Of a stretch of 64,000 bases of DNA, positions 8,189 to 17,997 are shown piece by piece (positions within the stretch are counted from its first letter, which is position 1; each line of letters starts with the position of its first letter). Source of the DNA: Subtercola boreus (GTDB lineage Bacteria; Actinomycetota; Actinomycetes; Actinomycetales; Microbacteriaceae); the NCBI RefSeq assembly GCF_003399635.1, contig NZ_NBXB01000033.1, positions 1 through 64,000 of the forward strand, given 5' to 3'. The notes below the pieces were generated by a model. That model was not told the origin of the DNA. It saw only the letters and a program-made list of their open reading frames with translations, and made no database searches. A program made the position numbers and the translations under genes.

Positions 8189-9535
8189 ATGTCGCCATCC
8201 CCCCGCCGCGCCGTTCCCCGCCGCGCTCCGTGGAGAACCCTCGTGGTGTCGCTCGCCGTCGCCGCCCTGGCCGTGACCGCGACCATCACCGGCGGCTCAC
8301 CGGTCTACGCCGACAACTACCCGAGCTGGAACGATGTCGTCGCAGCCCGGGCCAACGAATCGTCGAAGCAGGCCGAGATCGGTCGCCTGCAGGGGCTCAT
8401 CTCCGGGCTGCAGGGCCAGATCGCGGCAGCCCAGGCCGTGGCCGACGCCGCCTGGGCCGCGAACGAGGCCGCCCAGACCGCCCTCGCCGACGGCCAGTTG
8501 AAAGCCCAGCAGCTCCGCACCCAGGCCGCCGACGCGACCGCCAAGGCGGAGACGTCGCGCAAGCAGGCGGCGGCCCTGACCGCCCAGTTCGCCCGCTCGG
8601 CCGGAACAGACCTGTCGATGAAGCTGCTGGTCTCCGGCGAGAAGAGCGACAACCTGCTCTACCAGCTCGGCGCCATGTCGAAGCTCGGAGACACCTCGAA
8701 GAAGGTGTTCGAGGCCGCGACGCAGGATGGGAACAACGCCTCCTCGCTCAGCGCACAGGCCGATGATGCCGAGAAGGCGCTCACAACGCTCGCGGATGCG
8801 GCCGCAACGTCGCTCGCAGACGCCGTGAACGCGCAACAGGGGCTGAAGGCCGCGCTGCTCGAGCAGGAGGCCCACCAGGACGAGATGACGGTGCAGCTGG
8901 CCGCGCTCACCAGCAACGCGATCACCACCGAGGCGCAGTACAACGCCGGAGTGGTAGCCGAACAACAGCGGAAGCTGGCTGAGGAACAGGCACGCGCCGC
9001 GGCCCAGGCTGCGGCCGACGCACAGGCGGCTTCGGACGCAGCGGCGGCAGCTGCGGCAGCCGCGTCGAATCAGGGATCGGGCAACTCGGGCGGTGGCTCC
9101 TCGGGTGGTTCCAACGGCGGCGGGAGCACGGGCGGAAGCTCGCCCGCACCGGCCCCCAAACCCGCGCCGATTGTCGACTCCCCCAGCCAGCCCTTCGACG
9201 GCAACGCCGTCGTCGCCTACGCCCAGCAGTACGTCGGTGTGGTGCCCTACGGCTGGGGCGCGAACCCCAACGACAGCTTCGGCTGCGACGGCCTCACGCA
9301 GTGGGTCTATGGCCACTTCGGTGTCAAGCTGCCCCGCCTCGTGAGCGCCCAGACAGCCATGGGCGTGCGCGTCTCCTCCTCCCAGGTCCGGGCGGGCGAC
9401 CTGGTTGTCTGGCCGAACGCGCACGTCGGCATCTACGACGGCCACGGCGGAGTCATCCACTCCCCCGACTGGGGCCGCTACGTGACACACAACCCCGGTC
9501 TCTGGGGCAGCTACATCTTCATCCGCATCGTCTAG
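8189..9535 (+). CDS. Secreted NlpC/P60 peptidoglycan endopeptidase (RipA/CwlO-like)
   Basis: This is a 448-residue exported enzyme. It has an Arg-rich N-terminus with a signal peptide (cleavage near SPVYADN), a coiled coil (about 50-285), a Gly/Ser-rich linker with a Pro/Ala stretch (about 290-325), then an NlpC/P60 domain. The catalytic Cys is in SFGCDGLTQW, the His in NAHVGIYDG, and a further His in GGVIHSPDW. Such enzymes cut D-iGlu-mDAP-type or related peptide bonds and act in daughter-cell separation. The coiled coil may autoinhibit the enzyme, as in RipA-type proteins. It is a paralogue of the preceding gene by its N-terminus and of the gene at 11537 by its catalytic domain. Confidence 0.88.
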   Translation: MSPSPRRAVPRRAPWRTLVVSLAVAALAVTATITGGSPVYADNYPSWNDVVAARANESSKQAEIGRLQGLISGLQGQIAAAQAVADAAWAANEAAQTALADGQLKAQQLRTQAADATAKAETSRKQAAALTAQFARSAGTDLSMKLLVSGEKSDNLLYQLGAMSKLGDTSKKVFEAATQDGNNASSLSAQADDAEKALTTLADAAATSLADAVNAQQGLKAALLEQEAHQDEMTVQLAALTSNAITTEAQYNAGVVAEQQRKLAEEQARAAAQAAADAQAASDAAAAAAAAASNQGSGNSGGGSSGGSNGGGSTGGSSPAPAPKPAPIVDSPSQPFDGNAVVAYAQQYVGVVPYGWGANPNDSFGCDGLTQWVYGHFGVKLPRLVSAQTAMGVRVSSSQVRAGDLVVWPNAHVGIYDGHGGVIHSPDWGRYVTHNPGLWGSYIFIRIV

Positions 9536-9548
9536 GCCCCGTCGCAGC

Positions 9549-10049
9549 TCAGGCGGCGGGCTGCAGGTAGCCCTCCCACTCGGGCTCGGCCCGCTCGACC
9601 CCGCGCACGAACCATCCGGCGTGGTGCGGCATGCGCGGCTGGCCCCCTCGGAGCGACCAGCCCATCTCTGCCGGGGTGCGGTCGCTCTTGAGGTTGTTGC
9701 AGCGGAGGCAACACGCCACCAGGTTCTCCCAGGTGTCCTTGCCTCCCCGCGACCTCGGCTGGATGTGGTCGATCGTGGTCGCCGATTTGCCGCAGTAGGC
9801 GCAGCGCTGGTTGTCACGGCGCAGAACGCCGCGGCGGCTGACGGGCACCTGGCGCGAACTCGGGACTTTCACATACCGGGTCAAAAGTATGACCGACGGT
9901 CGTTCATACGCACCGGACGACGCCCAGACTGGCGAGCCCTCATCGCTCTCGACGATCTTGGCCTTGTCGTTCATGACGAGCACCAGCGCCCGTCGGAATG
10001 ACACAACACCCAGCGGTTCGTAGCCCGCGTTCAGTACCAGCGTTCGCAT
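9549..10049 (-). CDS. HNH endonuclease family protein
   Basis: This 166-residue protein belongs to a family widespread in Actinobacteria. The HNH core shows zinc-binding CAYCG (about 89-93), DHIQPRSRGG with the catalytic His, WENLVACCLRCNNLK with Asn and the second CxxC pair, and the N-terminal segment MRTLVLNAGYEPLG typical of this family. The start ATG at 10049 has GGGAG 5 nt upstream. It ends 13 bp from the convergent NlpC/P60 gene. The role of these chromosomal HNH proteins is not established; they are not clearly tied to a restriction or phage system here. Confidence 0.85.
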   Translation of the reverse strand: MRTLVLNAGYEPLGVVSFRRALVLVMNDKAKIVESDEGSPVWASSGAYERPSVILLTRYVKVPSSRQVPVSRRGVLRRDNQRCAYCGKSATTIDHIQPRSRGGKDTWENLVACCLRCNNLKSDRTPAEMGWSLRGGQPRMPHHAGWFVRGVERAEPEWEGYLQPAA

Positions 10050-10131
10050 TTTCTCCCTTTCGAGACCCCTGGTCGGCTACCAGGGATTCCATGGTGCTGA
10101 TATTCCGCTCAGTCGCCAGGCGAGCGGGCAC

Positions 10132-10163
10132 AAAAAAAGGCGTTGTCATGACGACAACGCCTT
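10132..10163 (-). terminator. Rho-independent terminator (minus strand)
   Basis: An 11-bp perfect stem AAGGCGTTGTC/GACAACGCCTT with a 5-nt loop (10137-10163) is followed on the minus strand by a run of seven T. It should end the cell-wall-hydrolase operon that reads leftwards from 12400. The 10164-10385 stretch would then be a 222-nt 3' untranslated region in which I see no gene. Confidence 0.85.
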
Positions 10164-10385
10164 ACCACGCAGCAGAACGCGTGTTATGTGGAAGCTGGTG
10201 AGTATTCGCACGCCGCGCAGGACGTCACCCGTGGTGGGGATGCTGCCTGCCTGATTCACGAACTCTCCCGATGGATCGAGGAATATCAGTGCGAGAAGGC
10301 TAACAAACTCTGGCCGGAAACCCTACGCTCTGGTCACGAGCATCAGCAATTCGTAACGGAGTGTTCACACGGGCAAGGCCCGCCA

Positions 10386-11528
10386 CTAGCTGAGCGTCGA
10401 GCCTCGGGCACTGATGAAGTCGACATGCAGGTGGCTGCAGGAGTCACTGAACTCGGAGAGATTCACGAAGCCGGAACCGGATGACCGGCAGCCGCTCTGT
10501 CCGACGTTGGTGTTCGGCGGTACCAGCGGGTCGAGCAGCCTGAGCAGCTTCATCGAATCCGAATCACCTCCGGTCAGGCTGTGGCCGTTCAGGATGTAGA
10601 AGTCGACGGCGTGACCGCCGCCCGACCGATAGTGCGGCGAATTGGTGCCGGCACCCTCGATCTGGCCGGTGCAGAGCCGGTTGATGTCGCTGACCCCGAC
10701 CTTCGAGAAGTTGTCGACCGCGACCTTGATGGTCTGGAGCACGCGGATGTCGACACCGCAGCCATCGACGACCTGGCCGGACGCGAGGTACCCGATCTCC
10801 TTGATGTGATCGGGCCGGGAGCCGACGAGCTTTCCCGACGCGACGGCATCCATCAGCTGCTGGGCGAGCGCCTGCACCGCAGGAGCGACGGTCGAGGGGT
10901 AGGCCGCCGCCGTGATCGCGGTGCTGGAGGAGAGTTTGAGCGCCGCAGCCTGTGAGGCGGCCTGGGCCGCAGCAGCGGCAGCCAGCTGCTGCGCCTTCAG
11001 CTCTTCCTGCGTCGGAGCCTGGTAGTCGTCGCGGGTCACAGCCAGCGCGGCCTGGTCGGCACTGCTCTGGATGCTCTGCTGTCCGGCCCCGAACGGAGCG
11101 GCGTCCGAGACGGGGCTGAACGCTCCCGACGTGGAGAACGCGTACGCCGGCAACGCCATGGTGGCAATCAGGCCGAATGCCGCCGTCATGACGGCGATGT
11201 TCGCAACACGGCGCTTCTTCGACGGGCGCGACCTGCCGGGCTTTCCGAGCAGCGGCCGGGCAGGCGAGACGGTGCGGACCGCCGGGAGGGGACGGCCGAC
11301 GGGTACGGCTTCTGCTGCTGGCGCCGGATTCACAGGCACGTCGGCAACCCGAGCGGGCGCCAGGTGCTCGAGGACCTGAGCCGGAACGATCGGAACGACC
11401 GGCCGCGCGCCGGTGAGGTGAGCAACGATCCCCGGCGGGATCTCGGTCGCCCGCCCACCATCCGCGCGCTCGCTCAGCAGGCGCTCGTGCTCACGGCGTG
11501 CACGCCTCGTCGATGGAACCTCTGACAT
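10386..11528 (-). CDS. Exported M15-like peptidase-domain protein
   Basis: The protein has 380 residues. An N-terminal cytoplasmic Arg/Pro-rich stretch of about 110 residues precedes a transmembrane or signal segment (NIAVMTAAFGLIATMALPAYAF). A short Gln/Ala helix follows, then a domain with SPHYRSGGGHAVDF and CSHLHVDF, the same putative zinc motifs as the protein at 6602. The reading frame is open further upstream to 11789, but that part overlaps the NlpC/P60 gene. The ATG at 11528 lies 8 bp after that gene's stop, so translation is probably coupled. The M15-like assignment rests on spacing of His/Asp residues and is not certain. Confidence 0.75.
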   Translation of the reverse strand: MSEVPSTRRARREHERLLSERADGGRATEIPPGIVAHLTGARPVVPIVPAQVLEHLAPARVADVPVNPAPAAEAVPVGRPLPAVRTVSPARPLLGKPGRSRPSKKRRVANIAVMTAAFGLIATMALPAYAFSTSGAFSPVSDAAPFGAGQQSIQSSADQAALAVTRDDYQAPTQEELKAQQLAAAAAAQAASQAAALKLSSSTAITAAAYPSTVAPAVQALAQQLMDAVASGKLVGSRPDHIKEIGYLASGQVVDGCGVDIRVLQTIKVAVDNFSKVGVSDINRLCTGQIEGAGTNSPHYRSGGGHAVDFYILNGHSLTGGDSDSMKLLRLLDPLVPPNTNVGQSGCRSSGSGFVNLSEFSDSCSHLHVDFISARGSTLS

Positions 11529-11536
11529 GGACGGGC

Positions 11537-12400
11537 TTAGATTCCCAGCCGCACGAAGTAGTAGCTGCCCCAGACGGGTCGGTGTTCGACATAGCGGCCC
11601 CAGTCGGGCGAGTCGATCATCGTGCCGTCGCCAGCGTAGATGCCGATGTGGCCGATCGGGTAGACCATCAGGTCGCCGGCCTGGGCGTCGGCGGCGGAGA
11701 TACGCGTGCCCATCGCCGCCTGGTTGCTGACGGTGCGCGGCAGCTTGATGCCGAACTGCCCGAAGACGTACTGGGTGAGGCCGTCGCATCCGAAGCTCGT
11801 GTCGGGGCTCGCACCGGCACCGTAGGGAACGACACCGACGAACTGCTGGGCGAAGGCGACCACAGCTTCACCACTGTAGGGGCCCGACGGCGGGTTCACC
11901 ACGAGACCGCTCTGCGACGATGTGCTGGCCTTCGACGTCACCGAGGTGCTCTGCGACGATGTGCTGGCCTTCGACGTCACCGAGGTGCTCGCCACCGTGG
12001 CGACCTGGAGTGCAGCGGCCTTCGCTGCGGCGGCTGCCGCCTCGGCCTCTACCTTCGCTTTGGCTGCGGCGAGGTCGTCCTTGCTGGGCGCGACGTAGGT
12101 GTCGCGGCTCACGGTCGAATCGACAGCGGCCGCATCGACCGCGAGGGTCTGCTGGCCGGTCTGCATCGACGTCGCCGATGAGCTCGGGTCGAACGCGCCA
12201 GCGGTGCTGAAAGCGTAGGCGGGGAGCGCCATTGTGGCGATCAGCCCGGCCGCGGCCGTCATGACCACGGTGCTGGCAATGCCGCGCTTCGTGACCTTGA
12301 GCGTCTTGCGGGGTTTTGCATGGGAGACCCTGGCTCGGGTCAGGTTCTTCGGGTTCCGCTTCGACTCGGGTGAGTCTTGCATTTCGCTCGAAAGGGGCAA
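11537..12400 (-). CDS. Exported NlpC/P60 peptidoglycan endopeptidase
   Basis: This is a 287-residue protein with a TTG start at 12400, chosen because GGAGG lies 8 nt upstream; an ATG at 12382 is the alternative. After a basic N-terminus comes a signal or anchor segment (TVVMTAAAGLIATMALPAYAF) nearly identical to that of the next gene. A short Ala/Lys helix follows, then a duplicated 13-residue Ser/Thr linker, then the NlpC/P60 domain. The catalytic Cys is in SFGCDGLTQY and the His in IGHIGIYAG. It probably cleaves peptidoglycan stem peptides and is first in a two-gene operon with the M15-like protein. The long leader may carry a riboswitch. Confidence 0.85.
   Translation of the reverse strand: MPLSSEMQDSPESKRNPKNLTRARVSHAKPRKTLKVTKRGIASTVVMTAAAGLIATMALPAYAFSTAGAFDPSSSATSMQTGQQTLAVDAAAVDSTVSRDTYVAPSKDDLAAAKAKVEAEAAAAAAKAAALQVATVASTSVTSKASTSSQSTSVTSKASTSSQSGLVVNPPSGPYSGEAVVAFAQQFVGVVPYGAGASPDTSFGCDGLTQYVFGQFGIKLPRTVSNQAAMGTRISAADAQAGDLMVYPIGHIGIYAGDGTMIDSPDWGRYVEHRPVWGSYYFVRLGI
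11909..11986. repeat. Perfect 39-bp tandem duplication inside the NlpC/P60 gene
   Basis: Two adjacent identical 39-bp units (11909-11947 and 11948-11986) encode two copies of STSVTSKASTSSQ in the linker before the NlpC/P60 domain. The length is a multiple of three, so the frame is kept and the linker can vary in length by slippage. Confidence 0.95.
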
Positions 12401-12404
12401 GATT

Positions 12405-12585
12405 ATTTCCTCCGGCACGCTGCGGTCAGGGTCGCAGCCCCGGTTCCCAGCCCTTTCTCCTACGTGAGAGAGCGGCGGAACTTCGGGTTTGTCTGTGTCT
12501 TTGATTGGTTGTCTTCGTCGTACCAGAGGCTGGTTCTCTGCCCCTTGGACTCGTCCGATGGTACGGGAGAGGCTCGGCTTTGTCA
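12405..12585 (-). promoter_or_regulatory. Candidate c-di-AMP (ydaO/yuaA) riboswitch leader
   Basis: The leader of the NlpC/P60 operon has pieces in the order of the ydaO motif: GCCGAGCC (12571-12578), an internal hairpin, GGTACGACGAAGACAACC (12507-12524), GGGAACCGGGG, and a 3' end with CAGCGTGCCGGAGGAAATAA in which GGAGG (12409-12413) is also the ribosome binding site. ydaO riboswitches commonly control cell-wall hydrolases and Rpf-type proteins in Actinobacteria, which fits. The closing helix is not clearly formed, so this is a candidate only. Confidence 0.45.
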
Positions 12586-12643
12586 CCTTGAAACATTCAA
12601 TTGCAACAAATTGGTAACGAAGATTGACCCTTGCGAACTAGTC

Positions 12644-14538
<1,895 letters not shown>

Positions 14539-14582
14539 TCCTTCCGGGGGCTCCCAGAGGCTATTCCGGGAGCGTCCGCTGG

Positions 14583-15431
14583 CTACTCCGGGCGCTCCTG
14601 GCCCTCGAGGTGTTCGATGTCGCCGGCGTCTGTGAAGTCGTCGGTGGCGTCGAAGGCCACTCCGGCGTCGGGGTCGATGCCCGTGTCATCCGACAGGATC
14701 AGGGGCCGAGGATCGGGTACCGGCGCCGCGGCGGCGTGCGCGTCGACGGTGCGGTAGTCGCCAGTGCGCTCGTCGCTGGCGTGGTCGTCAGCGGTGCTGC
14801 TCCCGAAGCCCGGGGCGTCGAGCCCCTCCTCTGCGATGATGTCGATGTCGATTCCGTCGCGATCCCGGTCGCGACCGATCGCCGAGGGGTCGTCGTCGAG
14901 GTCGTCGTCTGGGCCGTCGACATCGTCGTCCTCAGATTCGTCGTCGTCGGACTCGCCGTCATCGTCGTCGTCGGACTCGTCGTCGGCATAGTCACCCGCC
15001 GCACCGTCCTCCGGCCCGTCTACATCATCGTCATCGTCTTCGTCCTCGTCGAACTCGCTCTCCGAGTCGTCGATCAGCGGATCCGACGTGAGCCGGTCGG
15101 CCCACGGCACCCAGGCTGGCGAAAGCACAGAGGCCTCACCCGGTAGCAGTTCGACCTCCAACACCGACGGTTCAGCGGAGTCGCTGCTCCGCGCGAGGGT
15201 GGCGGTCCAGTGCCAGTCCGGGTAACCCGCGAGCTTCGAAGCGAAGAAGAGGCTCAGCACGTGCTCGCCCTCGACCTCGTGGCCGATGAACTCGCCGATG
15301 GTCTCGGCGGGTGTGATCTCGGCCAGCGCCGCCCTCGCCTGCTCGAGCGCACCGAGGAGAACCGGATCCGCCTCGGGGGCGATCTCGACTGTCAGGTCAC
15401 CCTGTTCGTCGGAGAACTCGTTCCCGGTCAA
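14583..15431 (-). CDS. DUF3027 family protein with acidic tail
   Basis: This 282-residue actinobacterial protein of unknown function resembles DUF3027 in its N-terminal half (about 25-115, FIGHEVEGEHVLSLFFASKL, PDWHWTATLAR). The C-terminal half is an extreme Asp/Glu/Ser low-complexity region (about 125-215), likely disordered. TTG at 15431 begins 2 bp after the stop of the cold-shock-domain gene, so the two form one transcript. The pairing of a Csp-domain protein with DUF3027 recurs in Actinobacteria, which suggests a role linked to nucleic acid binding. No function is established. Confidence 0.8.
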   Translation of the reverse strand: MTGNEFSDEQGDLTVEIAPEADPVLLGALEQARAALAEITPAETIGEFIGHEVEGEHVLSLFFASKLAGYPDWHWTATLARSSDSAEPSVLEVELLPGEASVLSPAWVPWADRLTSDPLIDDSESEFDEDEDDDDDVDGPEDGAAGDYADDESDDDDDGESDDDESEDDDVDGPDDDLDDDPSAIGRDRDRDGIDIDIIAEEGLDAPGFGSSTADDHASDERTGDYRTVDAHAAAAPVPDPRPLILSDDTGIDPDAGVAFDATDDFTDAGDIEHLEGQERPE

Positions 15432-15433
15432 CC

Positions 15434-15814
15434 TCAGGCGTCCAGCTCGTCGGCGACCTTGCGCAGCAGCGCAGCGATCTTGCGGCTGTGGCTGGCCTCG
15501 GGGTACCGGCCGCGCTTCAGGTTGGTGCCGATACCGTCCAGGACCTTCACGAGGTCTTCGACGATGACGGCCATGTCGTCGGCCGGCTTGCGGCTCAGCT
15601 TCACCATGCTCGGCGGAGCTTCGAGCACCCGCACCGAGAGCGCCTGCACTCCGCGCTTTCCGTCGGCGATGCCGAATTCGAGCTTCGTACCCGCTTTGAC
15701 GGTCGCGCCGGCGGGCAGGGCTGACGCGTGCAGGAAGACTTCTTGGCCATCGTCGGAACTGATGAAACCGAAGCCCTTCTCTTCGTCGTAGAACTTTACC
15801 TTGCCGGTTGGCAT
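15434..15814 (-). CDS. Cold-shock-domain protein with C-terminal extension
   Basis: The protein has 126 residues. Residues 1-66 are a cold-shock domain (GKVKFYDEEKGFGFIS with the RNP1-type KGFGFI, and EVFLHASAL as the RNP2-type segment), and a helical extension of about 60 residues follows (DMAVIVEDLVKVLDGIGTNL). Canonical CspA proteins have only about 67 residues, so this is the larger actinobacterial form. ATG at 15814 has GAGGAG 8 nt upstream. It probably binds single-stranded RNA or DNA. It is co-transcribed with the DUF3027 gene. Confidence 0.9.
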   Translation of the reverse strand: MPTGKVKFYDEEKGFGFISSDDGQEVFLHASALPAGATVKAGTKLEFGIADGKRGVQALSVRVLEAPPSMVKLSRKPADDMAVIVEDLVKVLDGIGTNLKRGRYPEASHSRKIAALLRKVADELDA

Positions 15815-15906
15815 GCGTGGATCTCCTCTAAGTCTTTTGCCGGTTTATTGCACTCCGGCCACCCCTAAGCCTATTCGCTCATCGCTGGGTGCGTATTATC
15901 AGGAGC

Positions 15907-16176
15907 GTGACCAAGACAGACACTCAACCCATTTCACGGGTCCAACGCATTCTCGCGTACATGGTCGCCAGCGCGATCGGCCTCTCCATCCTCGCTTTCC
16001 TTGCTGTCATCATCGGCACCGCCGCCGGCATGAAGGGCGACAGTTTCAGCCAGGGGGTCTGGCCCACGATCCTCGTGCTTCCGCTGTTCGGTCTCCCTCT
16101 CGCCATCGCGCTGTTCATCGCGCTCCTGGCGGTGAACCTCGTCAGACGATCCCGCGAGGCTCGTAGCTCCAGATGA
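15907..16176 (+). CDS. Small two-TM membrane protein
   Basis: This 89-residue protein has two hydrophobic segments, ILAYMVASAIGLSILAFLAV (about 14-33) and WPTILVLPLFGLPLAIALFI (about 51-70), and a basic C-terminus. GTG at 15907 is chosen because homologous small actinobacterial proteins begin with this MTKTDT-like segment. A GTG at 15889 is also in frame, and AGGAG sits unusually close to the chosen start. Its stop overlaps the start of the next gene (ATGA), so they are translationally coupled. Function unknown. Confidence 0.7.
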   Translation: MTKTDTQPISRVQRILAYMVASAIGLSILAFLAVIIGTAAGMKGDSFSQGVWPTILVLPLFGLPLAIALFIALLAVNLVRRSREARSSR

Positions 16177-17981
16177 GCGACACGCTCGCCCTGGCCAGCC
16201 GACTGCAGACCGAGAGCGACGACGCCCTGATCTCGCTGTTGGAGTCGCGTCACCTCTCCGGACGAGATCTGCGGGACTTCTTCGACCTGGCCGACGCGCT
16301 GCTCCGCCCGGAGTCGGTCATGGATGCCCTGTCCCACCTCGACCGGCCCACCCTCGCCTTGGTGGCCGCAGGCGGCACTCGAGTCGCTGATGCCGCAACT
16401 CCCCTGTTGGATGCAGCCGCTGCGATGCTGCTCGCAGACGTCGACGGCGTGCTTCAGCCCTACGACAGCGTCCGCACCGTGCTCGAGGGCTGGCCTGCCG
16501 CCGGTCTTCCCTCCGTCTCCGACCTCGCGGGTGTCGAGGCGCCGGCGGCTCCCCCGGCGCCATCCTCCGCAGAACGGAACGGCACCGACCGCATCGCTGC
16601 CGAAAGCGCTTTCGAGACCACCGTCGCCGTGACAGAGCTGACGAATGCCCTCGCCACCCTGCCCGCCCGCGAACTGGCCAAGGGCGGCCTCGCGGTGCCC
16701 GACGCCAAACGCCTGGCCGCCGCAACGGGCCAACCGCCCGAGACGATGAACGTCATTCTGCGGGTGGCCCGGATCGCGGGCCTGGCAGCTCGGGAGAATT
16801 CCTCGTGGTTCGCCACGCCGTACTCCCGCGAGTGGATGCTGCTGCCACTAGCCGAACGCTGGGGCCGCCTGTCATCGGCCTGGCTCAGCGCCCTCGACGA
16901 GAACGTGCGTGAGGTTCTCTGTCGGCGCATCGACAGCACCTGGGGTGAGAACCTCACCGAATACCTTCAGTGGCTCTACCCGGCGGGTGGCGAGGCTCTC
17001 TCCCGCCAGATCGCCGAGTTCACAGTGGATGCCGAGCGCCTCGGCATCGTCACGGCAGGCTTCGCGAGCTCCGCCGGCACCGCTCTGCTCTGCGAGAACG
17101 AGGCGGCCGCCATCCAATCGGTAGAGCTCCTGCTGCCGCCCGAGGTCGACACCGTCTACCTCCAGCACGATCTCACCATCGTCGCGCCGGGCCCCCTGAA
17201 GCCCGAGATCGACGCCACCCTCCGCCAGCTGGCCCAGGTCGAGTCCCACTCGATCGCCTCGTCGTACCGCATCTCGCAAGGCTCGATCGCGCGGGCGCTC
17301 AGTGCGGGATTCACAGCGGAGAGCATCCGGAGCTTCCTGGCGAGCATCGCGCCGGGGGGCATCCCGCAGCCGCTGGAATACCTCATCGCCGAATCGAGCG
17401 CGCGCTACGGTCTGCTGCGGGCCGGGGCCCTCGAGCAACTGGACGCCGAGCAGCCCAGGAGCTTCGTGCGCTCTGACGACATCTCTCTCCTGCACACGAT
17501 CGTCGTCGACGCCAACCTCACCAGCCTCGACCTCCTCTTCGAGGGCGCGAACCGCCTGACCAGTCGCTACGACCTCGACACGGTCTACTGGATGCTCGTG
17601 GATGCCCGCTACCCGGTGATCGCCGAGGGGGCCGACGGCAACCCCGTGGCCCTCAACCGCCTGCACGTTGCCGAACCTCGTCGCCACATCACCAATGAGG
17701 TCGCCGAACAGCTGGTGAACCGGCTCCGCGGCAGCGGCGTGCGGCCGGGTGCCGACACGGCAGAGGCCTGGCTCGTGCGCCAGCTCGACGTTGCGGTCAA
17801 GGGAAAGACGCCCGTCATCGTCACCGTCAGGTTGCCGAACGGCTCTGAGGTCAGTTTTCCCGTGGTTCCGACGAGCATCGGCAGCGGACGGATGCGCGGA
17901 ACCGACCAGAAGGCCGGCGTCGAACGCACCCTCCCCCTCGCCAGCATCACGCAGGTGCAGCTGGCCCCCGCCACGAGCTAG
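16173..17981 (+). CDS. Helicase-associated (XPB/Ssl2-like helicase partner) protein
   Basis: This 602-residue protein is of the actinobacterial helicase-associated (Helicase_C_3-like) family. It is mostly helical at the N-terminus, with winged-helix-like segments (GLAVPDAKRLAAATGQPPETMNVILRVARIAGL). The C-terminal half contains VDTVYLQHDLTIVAPGPL and SYRISQGSIARALSAGFTAESI, conserved in the family. In related genomes the gene typically lies directly before the XPB-type DNA helicase. Here the pair is split by a convergent Hsp90-like gene ending 17 bp downstream. It probably acts with XPB in DNA repair, but its biochemical role is not defined. Confidence 0.8.
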   Translation: MSDTLALASRLQTESDDALISLLESRHLSGRDLRDFFDLADALLRPESVMDALSHLDRPTLALVAAGGTRVADAATPLLDAAAAMLLADVDGVLQPYDSVRTVLEGWPAAGLPSVSDLAGVEAPAAPPAPSSAERNGTDRIAAESAFETTVAVTELTNALATLPARELAKGGLAVPDAKRLAAATGQPPETMNVILRVARIAGLAARENSSWFATPYSREWMLLPLAERWGRLSSAWLSALDENVREVLCRRIDSTWGENLTEYLQWLYPAGGEALSRQIAEFTVDAERLGIVTAGFASSAGTALLCENEAAAIQSVELLLPPEVDTVYLQHDLTIVAPGPLKPEIDATLRQLAQVESHSIASSYRISQGSIARALSAGFTAESIRSFLASIAPGGIPQPLEYLIAESSARYGLLRAGALEQLDAEQPRSFVRSDDISLLHTIVVDANLTSLDLLFEGANRLTSRYDLDTVYWMLVDARYPVIAEGADGNPVALNRLHVAEPRRHITNEVAEQLVNRLRGSGVRPGADTAEAWLVRQLDVAVKGKTPVIVTVRLPNGSEVSFPVVPTSIGSGRMRGTDQKAGVERTLPLASITQVQLAPATS

Positions 17982-17997
17982 GCACAGTGCCCGAGGC

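Noticed and set aside
10188-10484. 98-codon plus-strand ORF between the HNH and M15-like genes
   Set aside because: No ribosome binding site or recognisable protein features; it overlaps the end of the M15-like gene antisense.
11529-11789. Upstream extension of the M15-like gene to 11789
   Set aside because: It is a frame-shadow of the NlpC/P60 catalytic domain; ATG 11528 follows that gene's stop.
11909-11986. Repeat pair as a possible CRISPR
   Set aside because: The two units are directly adjacent with no spacers and are in frame within a coding sequence.
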